Source: UMGS363 sp051891935 (GTDB taxonomy: Bacteria; Bacillota; Clostridia; Oscillospirales; Ruminococcaceae). From it: a DNA stretch of 15,764 nucleotides. The position numbers and the translations under genes were made by a program. Positions within the stretch are counted from its first letter, which is position 1. Every line of letters begins with the position of its first letter. The stretch lies in assembly GCA_051891935.1 (NCBI GenBank), contig JBJFFR010000077.1, positions 1-15,764 of the forward strand. The letters run 5' to 3'. Positions 1-6,735 of this stretch are shown piece by piece. The notes beneath the pieces were generated by a model, which saw nothing but the letters and a program-made list of their open reading frames with translations, searched no databases and was not told the origin of the DNA.

Positions 1-173
1 CCGTGCTTTACTCCCATTCCCATAACTGCCATAAGCTTTGTTGCAGCTGCGCTTTTGCCGTTCTTTTCAAGTGTGATAACGCTTTCAAATTCCTTGGCTT
101 TTTTTGCAAGCAGTCCTGCAGGTCTTGCGTGGATACCGATCTCGTCCTTGATTGTGTAGCTGAATGTTTTCAT
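1..173 (-). CDS. ptsH: HPr, phosphocarrier protein of the PTS (3' end outside window)
   Basis: The N-terminal 57 residues of HPr, which passes phosphate from enzyme I to the sugar-specific EIIA domains in the cytoplasm. The motif GIHARPAG places the phospho-accepting histidine at residue 15, as in the family, and the region after it (GKSAAATKLMAVMGMGV) aligns without gaps to the HPr regulatory helix. The start is an ATG at 171-173 with AGAAAGG on the minus strand at 184-190. HPr is normally 85-88 residues, so about one third is missing past the left edge. Oddity: the position equal to Ser46, the target of HPr kinase in Firmicutes, is Lys46, with Thr at 45. The gene lies downstream of the glucose-type EII gene on the same strand, so some co-transcription is plausible despite a hairpin between them. 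Identification as HPr is secure; that it is the only HPr of the cell cannot be told. Confidence 0.95.
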   Translation of the reverse strand, partial: MKTFSYTIKDEIGIHARPAGLLAKKAKEFESVITLEKNGKSAAATKLMAVMGMGVKH

Positions 174-240
174 AATAATTATTCCTTTCTGTTTTTCCTG
201 CCCTTTTCGGGAAGGATGTTATTTATTTTTGTGGTTTTCT

Positions 241-267
241 AAAAGCCTGCTTCATGGCAGAGCCCTG
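241..267 (-). terminator. Probable intrinsic terminator between the PTS permease and ptsH
   Basis: On the minus strand, GGGCTCTGC, a 6-nt loop (CATGAA) and GCAGGCTTTT can fold into a stem with one bulged T, followed by a run of four U. It sits 66 bases past the permease stop and 68 bases before the ptsH start. It is short and its U-tract is modest, so it may be leaky and serve to set the ratio of the two products. I see no convincing separate promoter for ptsH between it and the ptsH start. A second small hairpin (GTCAGCA/TGCTGGC, about 283-308) lies just upstream and has no U-tract. Confidence 0.5.
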
Positions 268-332
268 TAAGTTTCGCCAGCATTGCTTTTATGCTGCTGA
301 CGAAATTCATTAATGACTTTGCTCGTGTTGCC

Positions 333-2468
333 TTAATTGATTTTCAGCAGCTTATCTCCTGCTGCGACCTTGCCCTCTGCAAGAGCGTCAAATGCCGAAT
401 AATCGTCCGAATTGCAGATTATCATTGGCGTTGTAAGCTTAAATCCGGCTTCTTTTATCTTGTCCATATCAAAGGAGATAAGAAGCTCGCCCTTCTTTAC
501 CTTCTGACCGTCCTCAACGTGAGCTTCAAAATACTTTCCGTCCAGCTTGACCGTATCGATACCTATATGGAGCAGTATTTCCGCACCTTCATCCGATACG
601 ATGTTTATTGCGTGCTTTGTATCAAATACACTGTCGACAACGCAGTCGCAGGGGGAATAAAGCTTGCCTTCATTCGGTTCGACCGCAATACCGTCGCCAA
701 GTATCTTTTGGGAGAAAACATCGTCTTCAACATTTTCCAGAGGGATCGCTGTTCCGTTAAGGTGAGAATAAAGGATGATATTTTTTTCCACGCTCTCTGC
801 CTTTGGTACGGTTTCTGTTTCCGGCTTTTCTTCCGAAGCAGGCTCTGCATTCCCTAAAATGCTGTCAAGATCATCGGAATTTGCGGAGCTGATAAAGTCC
901 TCCAGATTTGATTTTATTACCGATACCTGCGGACCGTAAACCACCTGTACGCCGTCGCCCTTGTGTATTACGCCCGATGCGCCGCTTTCCTTGAGCAATC
1001 TGTCTTTGACAAGGTTCTGATCCTTTACCGTAACACGCAGACGTGTTGCACAGCAGTCAACATCGGAGAGATTTTCCTTGCCGCCAAGACCTTTTAAAAT
1101 AAGAGCGCTTACAACATCGTTTCCGCCGCTCGACTTTTCGTTTTTGGCGCTTTCAAGATCGTTTCTTCTGTAAAGCTTTGGCTCAACATCATCAGGCTCT
1201 CTGCCGGGTGTCTGGAGATCAAACTTCTTTATCATAAAGTAGAATACAAAGTAATATACAACAGCATATACAAGTCCTACAAGCACTATCCATATCCAGT
1301 GAGTTTTTTCATTGCCCTGTAAAATACCGAACAATGTCAGGTCGATAACGCCTCCCGAGAATGTTGTTCCGACTCCGACATTTAGAATGTGCATAAGCAT
1401 ATACGCAAGACCTGCCAGAACACAGTGTACGGCATACATAGACGGAGCAACAAAGAGGAAGGTAAATTCCAGAGGTTCTGTAATACCTGTGAGCATTGAA
1501 GTCAGGGCGGCCGATAAAAGCAGACCGCCTACGACCTTCTTCTTTTCGGGACGAGCTGTTTTGTATATTGCATAAGCAGCTGCAGGAAGTCCGAATATCA
1601 TAAATACGAATTTTCCCGACATAAATCTTGTTGCGGATACGGAGAATACTTCCGTAGAATTTGAGGCAAGCTCGGCAAAGAAAATGTTCTGTGCGCCGGA
1701 AACCATCTGACCGTCAATAAGCATTGAGCCGCCAAGCTCTGTCTGCCAGAAAGGCATATAGAAAACATGGTGAAGACCGAACGGGATAAGCGCACGTTCA
1801 AGAGTACCGTATATCCATGTGCCTGCATAACCCGAGTTGAGCACCAGCGTACCCAGCTGTGCAATACCCAGCTGTACAAGCGGCCAGACAAAGAACATCA
1901 CAATTCCGACAATAAGATAAACTACCGTGGAGATGATCGGTACAAATCTTGTGCCGCTGAAGAACGAAAGCACCTGAGGCAGCTGTATCTTGTAGAATCT
2001 GTTATGCAGCGCCGCCACACCAAGACCTACTACAACGCCTCCGAAAACACCCATTTGCAGCGTCGTTATTCCAAGTACAGAGGCAGTAGAGTTGGCAGCC
2101 ATTGCGGACGGACCGCCGTTTATATCAATAAGAGCGCTTATTGTCATATTCATTACAAGGAATGCAATTGCCCCCGAAAGAGCCGCAACCTCTTTTTCTT
2201 TTTTTGCCATACCGATGGCAACGCCCATTGCAAACAGCAGCGCAAGGTTATTGAAGATGACCTCGCCTGTCCTGCTCATAATATCAAGAACGGTGTAAAG
2301 AATGCCGCCCTCGTGAATAACATTACCGAGGTGATAGGTCTCGATCGTTGTAGGATTCGTGAAGGAACTTCCTATTCCAAGCAAGAGTCCCGCGATCGGC
2401 AGCAGCGCGATAGGAAGCATGAATGAACGTCCGACACGCTGGAGTACACCAAAAATTTTGTCTTTCAC
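333..2468 (-). CDS. ptsG: PTS glucose-family transporter, fused EIIC-EIIB-EIIA
   Basis: Membrane permease that imports and phosphorylates a hexose, probably glucose, using phosphate from HPr. Order: EIIC membrane domain (about 1-430, with the family motif LIPFGLHHVFYMPFW and GITEPLEF), a charged linker, EIIB (about 448-530), an acidic linker (about 535-570) and EIIA (about 575-711). The EIIB phospho-cysteine is Cys473 in DCCATRLRVTV; Cys472 next to it is extra. EIIA has His619 (TKHAINI) and the phospho-accepting His634 (LLHIGIDTV). All three domains look intact and 711 residues is normal for a CBA fusion. The start is GTG (2466-2468), supported by AAAAGGAG at 2477-2484 with an 8-base gap. The EIIC domain groups with glucose/maltose-type permeases; N-acetylglucosamine or a glucoside cannot be excluded from sequence alone. 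ptsH follows on the same strand. Confidence 0.93.
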   Translation of the reverse strand: MKDKIFGVLQRVGRSFMLPIALLPIAGLLLGIGSSFTNPTTIETYHLGNVIHEGGILYTVLDIMSRTGEVIFNNLALLFAMGVAIGMAKKEKEVAALSGAIAFLVMNMTISALIDINGGPSAMAANSTASVLGITTLQMGVFGGVVVGLGVAALHNRFYKIQLPQVLSFFSGTRFVPIISTVVYLIVGIVMFFVWPLVQLGIAQLGTLVLNSGYAGTWIYGTLERALIPFGLHHVFYMPFWQTELGGSMLIDGQMVSGAQNIFFAELASNSTEVFSVSATRFMSGKFVFMIFGLPAAAYAIYKTARPEKKKVVGGLLLSAALTSMLTGITEPLEFTFLFVAPSMYAVHCVLAGLAYMLMHILNVGVGTTFSGGVIDLTLFGILQGNEKTHWIWIVLVGLVYAVVYYFVFYFMIKKFDLQTPGREPDDVEPKLYRRNDLESAKNEKSSGGNDVVSALILKGLGGKENLSDVDCCATRLRVTVKDQNLVKDRLLKESGASGVIHKGDGVQVVYGPQVSVIKSNLEDFISSANSDDLDSILGNAEPASEEKPETETVPKAESVEKNIILYSHLNGTAIPLENVEDDVFSQKILGDGIAVEPNEGKLYSPCDCVVDSVFDTKHAINIVSDEGAEILLHIGIDTVKLDGKYFEAHVEDGQKVKKGELLISFDMDKIKEAGFKLTTPMIICNSDDYSAFDALAEGKVAAGDKLLKIN

Positions 2469-2487
2469 AGAAAAAACTCCTTTTTAC

Positions 2488-2552
2488 TTTTGATCAAAAT
2501 TTGAATATAGATCAAGCAGCAGTTTGCATAGATCAGCTTTAAGCAAATCTAT
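2488..2552. promoter_or_regulatory. Repeated ATAGATCA motifs and palindrome in the PTS permease leader
   Basis: On the plus strand ATAGATCA occurs at 2507-2514 and again at 2528-2535, exactly 21 bases apart (two helical turns). ATCTAT at 2547-2552 is the inverted copy of ATAGAT. A perfect 12-base palindrome TTTTGATCAAAA lies at 2488-2499, right next to the permease ribosome site at 2477-2484. All lie between the TATAAT and the start codon. This could be an operator for a regulator acting as a roadblock, or an RNA element. It does not resemble the RAT sequence of LicT/SacY/GlcT-type antiterminators as I know them. Confidence 0.4.
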
Positions 2553-2570
2553 TATGCACATTTTGAAAGG

Positions 2571-2599
2571 ATTATATCCATTTTTCTGTTTTTAGGGAA
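2571..2599 (-). promoter_or_regulatory. Candidate promoter for the PTS permease
   Basis: Reading the minus strand, a perfect TATAAT lies at 2571-2576. Seventeen bases upstream is TTCCCT (2594-2599), which matches only three of six -35 positions, so the promoter may need an activator. The predicted transcript start near 2564 would give a leader of roughly 95 bases before the GTG start. Confidence 0.5.
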
Positions 2600-2671
2600 G
2601 TATCGATAAATTCTTCTTTAAAACATTCTGTTCAAAGGGGTCTGCCGTTCAGAAAAGACCTGCGGCGATAA

Positions 2672-2815
2672 CGCTGTGCTTTAATCAGCTTTTTACTAAT
2701 CCCCGATGAAGCGGTTCTGACCTATCCCTTGCAGATAGCGGCAGGAACGCTGATATTAGTTTTGTTCGGAATATTATTTGGTAAAATATCGGAGCTACGA
2801 ACGTCTGAACGCTGA
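2672..2815 (+). pseudogene. Hydrophobic reading frame, possible 3' remnant of a membrane-protein gene
   Basis: After a stop at 2669-2671 a frame runs 47 codons to TGA at 2813-2815. It reads ISFLLIPDEAVLTYPLQ, then a long hydrophobic stretch (IAAGTLILVLFGILFG), then KISELRTSER: the look of a last transmembrane helix with a charged cytoplasmic end. It has no ATG, no plausible ribosome site and no continuation upstream in the same frame, and its last 21 bases overlap the end of the AraC gene. A decayed gene end is my reading; a chance open frame is possible. I do not recognise the family. The rest of the 326-base gap 2469-2794 holds only the permease leader and promoter described separately; I see no terminator after the AraC gene. 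Confidence 0.3.
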
Positions 2816-3601
2816 CGGTGTCATTCCCTCATAGCGCTTGAAAAGCTTGCAGAAATAGCTTGCCGTGCAGAAGCCGACTTCCTCGGAGATCTCCTCGACG
2901 CTTTTATCGGTGCTGACAAGAAGCTCCTTTGCGGCTTGAATGCGGCGCTTGGCGATGTATTCCATAGGCCGTGTGCCTAATGTGTTCCTAAAAAGCAGGC
3001 AGAGATACTGCTTTGACACTCCCGAAACGGAGCAAAGCTCGTCCAGACTGATCTCCGACGCAAAATGGAAGTTTATATGATCAACTGCTTTCATAAGCGC
3101 GGAATTCGGTGAAGCCGAGCTGCTCTCGTCAGAGATGAGCCGATAGAATTCAATAAGAAAATCGTATAAGAAGCCCGATGCACGGTAGTTCCCGAAAACC
3201 TGATCCGCTCGGATAGCTTCGTGCATTTTTCGGAAGATATGATCAAGCATTTTCGTTTCCGTAAGAGGAAATATACTCGGTTCGGCAAGTCCGAACTGCT
3301 GCAGGATATCATCCGAAGCATAGCCCGAGGGGACTATCCAGTGTATATCCCAGATATCCTCGTTCGGATAGTATTCGTGCGGATAAAAAGCAGGCAGAAA
3401 CAAGGCTGTATTGGGCGGAATGATAGTGCTTTCACCGTCGATAAGCAAAGTTCCGCTTCCCTTTGTGCAGTAAAGTATCTGCGGACAGGGATAACCCTCC
3501 GTTCTGATTATATGATCCTGACAATGCTGCTGACCCATATTAAGGAGAAAAAGCGGAAGATCCTTTTCCCCCCGAAGAATAGGATAATCACAGAAGAACA
3601 A
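2795..3601 (-). CDS. AraC-family transcriptional regulator
   Basis: Sugar-responsive DNA-binding regulator. The N-terminal half is a cupin-type sensing domain (ILYCTKGSGTLLIDG, then PPNTALFLPAFYPHEYYP, within about residues 35-105). The C-terminal 100 residues are a typical AraC double helix-turn-helix: SLDELCSVSGVSKQYLCLLF, then SVEEISEEVGF with SYFCKLFKRYEGMTPSAFR at the end. I place the start at TTG (3599-3601) because GGAGG at 3610-3614 lies 8 bases upstream of it, whereas the longer frame from ATG 3620-3622 (7 residues more) has no ribosome site and would leave only about 8 bases of leader after the predicted transcript start. The gene is divergent from the GH2-GH5 operon, with shared promoter DNA, so it very likely controls that operon and itself. 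The inducer is probably a sugar released from the GH5/GH2 substrate (inference). Confidence 0.9.
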   Translation of the reverse strand: MFFCDYPILRGEKDLPLFLLNMGQQHCQDHIIRTEGYPCPQILYCTKGSGTLLIDGESTIIPPNTALFLPAFYPHEYYPNEDIWDIHWIVPSGYASDDILQQFGLAEPSIFPLTETKMLDHIFRKMHEAIRADQVFGNYRASGFLYDFLIEFYRLISDESSSASPNSALMKAVDHINFHFASEISLDELCSVSGVSKQYLCLLFRNTLGTRPMEYIAKRRIQAAKELLVSTDKSVEEISEEVGFCTASYFCKLFKRYEGMTPSAFRRS

Positions 3602-3636
3602 AATTTTTTCCTCCATATTCATATTGTTATATTTTT

Positions 3637-3665
3637 ATAATATCATTTATTGACGAGAAAGTCAA
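3637..3665 (-). promoter_or_regulatory. Promoter of the AraC-family regulator
   Basis: On the minus strand TTGACT (3660-3665), a 17-base spacer and TATTAT (3637-3642). The predicted transcript start is near 3630. Its -35 box lies inside the spacer of the opposite promoter, so RNA polymerase could not occupy both at once. Confidence 0.7.
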
Positions 3666-3678
3666 TGGTATGTATAAT
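3650..3678 (+). promoter_or_regulatory. Promoter of the GH2-GH5 operon
   Basis: TTGACG (3650-3655), a 17-base spacer and a perfect TATAAT (3673-3678). The predicted start is near 3685, about 30 bases before the GH2 start codon. The -35 box and the -35 of the opposing regulator promoter form the inverted repeat ATTGAC-6-GTCAAT (3649-3654 and 3661-3666). Confidence 0.75.
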
Positions 3679-3714
3679 AAATATCAACATAACGATCTGC
3701 AAAGGAGAATGATA

Positions 3715-6700
3715 ATGAATATTTCAAAGATCGCAGCGAAGGGTTCGCCAAAAAGCAGGATGATATATCACGAGGATCCGCAGCAGTTGCACGTTAATAC
3801 ACTTGATAAGCACTGCTATTTCATCCCGTTCGGCAAGGAGCAGGATCCCTTTGACAACAGGGAGGATTCAAGCAGATTTGAGCTTCTGAACGGCGAATGG
3901 AATTTCAGATATTATGACAGCATCGTTGATATTGAGGATGATTTCATCTCCGTTCCGTTTGACAAAAAAATACCCGTTCCGTCAAACTGGCAGCTTCACG
4001 GCTACGACAAGCCGCAGTACACGAACGTCTGCTATCCGATACCGTTCGATCCGCCGTATGTTCCCGATGATATCCCTGTCGGAGTTTACAGCCGCAGCTA
4101 TGCTTACAATGCTGACGGGATGAAAAGAATACTCGTTTTTGAGGGCGTTGACAGCTGCATTTATCTTTACATCAACGGCGAATTTGCAGGCTATTCGCAG
4201 GTTTCGCACAGCACATCCGAGTTTGACATAACTGCGCTTCTTAAAGAGGGCGAGAACGTCATCACGGCGGCTGTCCTCAAATGGTGTGACGGAACATATC
4301 TCGAGGATCAGGACAAGTTCAGGCTTTCGGGAATTTTCCGTGATGTTTATGTTCTTTCCCGTCCCGAAAATCGGCTGGAAAATTATCTTGTAAAAACAAA
4401 ATTGTCCGATGATAATTCTTCTGCAAAGCTTGTTTTCACGCCTTACGGCTGCGATGTGAACGCTGTGCTTTATGACGGGGAAAGGGTGCTTTCGGAATTC
4501 TCCGCAAAGGACGGTGAAAAGGTCAGCATTGACGTTGAAAACCCGAAGCTTTGGTCAGCCGAAAAGCCGTATCTTTACTCATTGAAAATTCTTGCAGGCG
4601 ATGAAGCGATAGGCGAAAGGGTCGGCTTCAGAAATATCTGTGTTCAAAACGGTGTTGTGAAGATCAACGGCAAATCGGTGAAATTCCTCGGCGTGAACCG
4701 TCACGACAGCTATCCCGACACGGGTTATTACGCTTCCGGTGAGCAGATGAAAAACGACATCGTTCTTATGAAAAAGCATAATGTGAACGCTGTCAGAACA
4801 TCGCATTATCCCAATTCTCCGCTGTTTTACAGGCTTTGCGACGAATACGGACTTTATGTCATAGATGAAGCGGATATGGAATCCCACGGCTGCGTTGAGG
4901 TCTGCAACGACTTCAAATGGACATGGGAGGGCGGTTACAACGGAATTGCTCTGCTGGCCTCGGACGAGCGTTTCAAAAAGGCGATACTCGACCGCTCGGA
5001 AGCTTTGGTAAATCGTGATATAAACCGCCCGTGCGTAGTGTTCTGGTCGCTCGGAAACGAGAGCGGCTACGGTACGAATATGCTTGAAGCGGCTAAACTG
5101 ATAAAATCGCTTGACGATACAAGGCTTGTGCATTACGAAAGCACACACAAGCTTGACGAAACTCCGACCGATATTCTTGATGTTGTTTCGGGAATGTACT
5201 GGGAGATAAGCGGAATGAACGGATTCCTTGAAAACAAGGACGAGCATCGTCCGCTTGTGCTCTGCGAATACTGTCACGCTATGGGCAACGGCCCCGGCGA
5301 TCTTGAAGCTTACCACGAAACGTTCTATTCAAATGAGCGCTTCTGCGGCGGCTTTGTATGGGAATGGAGCGATCACGCCTGCATACTCGGAACGACCGAG
5401 GACGGCAAACCGAAATACGGCTACGGCGGCGATTTCGGAGAGAAGCACAATGACGGTAATTTCTGCATGGATGCGCTGACCTACCCCGACAGGACACCGC
5501 ACACGGGCTTGCTCGAGGTCAAGCAGGTTTATCGTCCCGTTCGTGTTGAAAAGAGCGATGAAAAGGGAAGCTTTATCTTCCGCAGCTATCTTGTATTTGC
5601 GCAGGCAGATGAGCTTTTTGACTGCCGCTATGAGATCACCTATGACGGTGGAGTTCTTGCAGGCGGAAAGGTCGATTTTGAGCTTGCGCCGATGGGAACG
5701 GCAGAGGTAATTATCCCCGAAGCCGATGTGAAGCTTGAAAAGGAGTGCTTTATCCGCTTTATTTTCACGGCAAAGGCTGATACGCTCTACTGCGAAAAGG
5801 GTCATGAGGTCTGCTTCGACCAGCTGAAGTTTTGCGACGGAGCAAAGTCGGCGGAAAAGACGGAAAACAGCGGTGATGTAAGCGTTGAGAATGAGATTTT
5901 CTTTGTCAATGTTAAGGTCGGTGACATTTCTTATCGTTTCAACAAGCGTTTGTCGGCGTTTGATTCGATAAAATGCGGTGAAAGCGAGTTGCTTGAAAAA
6001 CCGCTGTACTTCAACTTCTTCCGTGCGCCTGTTGACAATGATGTTATGAAGGGTGACTGGTACAGAGCGCATCTGAACGACCACACGGTAAAAAACTACG
6101 GTGTTTCCGTTGAAAAGACCAAAAGCGGCGCTGAAATTTCGCTCCGTCAGTCCTTTGGCTGGAGCATACATCAGCCGTTTGCATACATGGATGTAAAGTA
6201 TGTTATTTCCGCCAACGGACTTGATATAAGCTGTGACGCGGAGTTCTCAAACAAGGTGACCTTCCTGCCCCGATTCGGAATAAGGCTCTTCCTGCCGAGA
6301 AATTTTGACAGGGTGGATTATTTCGGTTACGGCCCTTATGAAAGCTACTGCGACAAGCACCACGCCGACTATATCGGTAATTTTACGGCTTCGGTGAGCG
6401 AGCTGCACGAAGACTATGTCCGTCCGCAGGAGAACGGTTCGCACTGCGGCTGCAGATATATGCTTGTGACGGACGGAAAAACAAGCGTGAAGTTTACCTC
6501 GGACGGCGAATTCTCGTTCAGCGCTTCGGAATATACCGAAGAAGAGCTTGCGGAAAAGCGCCACAACTTTGAGCTTGAAAAGTGCGGCAGCAGCGTTATC
6601 TGCGTTGACAGCAGAATGGCAGGAGTCGGTTCAAACGCCTGCGGACCTGCGCTCGATGAGAAGTATCGTCTGCCGCTTCCGAAGCTTTCGGCTGAATTTC

Positions 6701-6723
6701 ACATTGAAATAAATGAATTATAA
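3715..6723 (+). CDS. lacZ: GH2 beta-galactosidase (LacZ type)
   Basis: Cytoplasmic glycoside hydrolase that removes terminal beta-linked galactose. The 1002 residues match the length and layout of LacZ (E. coli 1023): N-terminal sugar-binding sandwich (to about 215), Ig-like domain, TIM barrel from about 315 (FLGVNRHDSYPDTG, HNVNAVRTSHYP), a second Ig-like domain and the C-terminal small-chain sandwich (from about 724, with FFRAPVDND). The acid/base is Glu449 in WSLGNESGYG and the nucleophile is Glu518 in LVLCEYCHAMGNG; both are present. No signal peptide is seen. The start is ATG 3715-3717 with AAAGGAG at 3701-3707; the in-frame ATG at 3670 lies within the -10 region and cannot be the start, and ATG 3709 is only one base from the ribosome site. 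The GH5 gene follows after 12 bases. The enzyme could also act on other beta-galactosides such as galactosylated xyloglucan fragments; lactose is not proven. Confidence 0.95.
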   Translation: MNISKIAAKGSPKSRMIYHEDPQQLHVNTLDKHCYFIPFGKEQDPFDNREDSSRFELLNGEWNFRYYDSIVDIEDDFISVPFDKKIPVPSNWQLHGYDKPQYTNVCYPIPFDPPYVPDDIPVGVYSRSYAYNADGMKRILVFEGVDSCIYLYINGEFAGYSQVSHSTSEFDITALLKEGENVITAAVLKWCDGTYLEDQDKFRLSGIFRDVYVLSRPENRLENYLVKTKLSDDNSSAKLVFTPYGCDVNAVLYDGERVLSEFSAKDGEKVSIDVENPKLWSAEKPYLYSLKILAGDEAIGERVGFRNICVQNGVVKINGKSVKFLGVNRHDSYPDTGYYASGEQMKNDIVLMKKHNVNAVRTSHYPNSPLFYRLCDEYGLYVIDEADMESHGCVEVCNDFKWTWEGGYNGIALLASDERFKKAILDRSEALVNRDINRPCVVFWSLGNESGYGTNMLEAAKLIKSLDDTRLVHYESTHKLDETPTDILDVVSGMYWEISGMNGFLENKDEHRPLVLCEYCHAMGNGPGDLEAYHETFYSNERFCGGFVWEWSDHACILGTTEDGKPKYGYGGDFGEKHNDGNFCMDALTYPDRTPHTGLLEVKQVYRPVRVEKSDEKGSFIFRSYLVFAQADELFDCRYEITYDGGVLAGGKVDFELAPMGTAEVIIPEADVKLEKECFIRFIFTAKADTLYCEKGHEVCFDQLKFCDGAKSAEKTENSGDVSVENEIFFVNVKVGDISYRFNKRLSAFDSIKCGESELLEKPLYFNFFRAPVDNDVMKGDWYRAHLNDHTVKNYGVSVEKTKSGAEISLRQSFGWSIHQPFAYMDVKYVISANGLDISCDAEFSNKVTFLPRFGIRLFLPRNFDRVDYFGYGPYESYCDKHHADYIGNFTASVSELHEDYVRPQENGSHCGCRYMLVTDGKTSVKFTSDGEFSFSASEYTEEELAEKRHNFELEKCGSSVICVDSRMAGVGSNACGPALDEKYRLPLPKLSAEFHIEINEL

Positions 6724-6735
6724 GGAGAATTCTTT

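Noticed and set aside
200..222. CCTGCCC/GGGAAGG hairpin before ptsH
   Set aside because: One internal mismatch and no U-tract on the minus strand; it may be a leader structure but nothing supports a regulatory role.
3670..3714. 15-residue N-terminal extension of the beta-galactosidase from ATG 3670
   Set aside because: That ATG overlaps the -10 box upstream of the predicted transcript start; ATG 3715 has AAAGGAG at the right distance.
4782..4795. TGTGAACGCTGTCA, a full match to the CcpA cre consensus
   Set aside because: It lies more than 1 kb inside the GH2 gene and encodes the conserved VNAV residues; a near copy at about 4455 encodes the same VNAV, so protein sequence and codon use explain it.
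4579..6171. Long minus-strand open frames inside the beta-galactosidase gene
   Set aside because: Antisense shadows of the GH2 coding frame with no domain, start signal or family resemblance.
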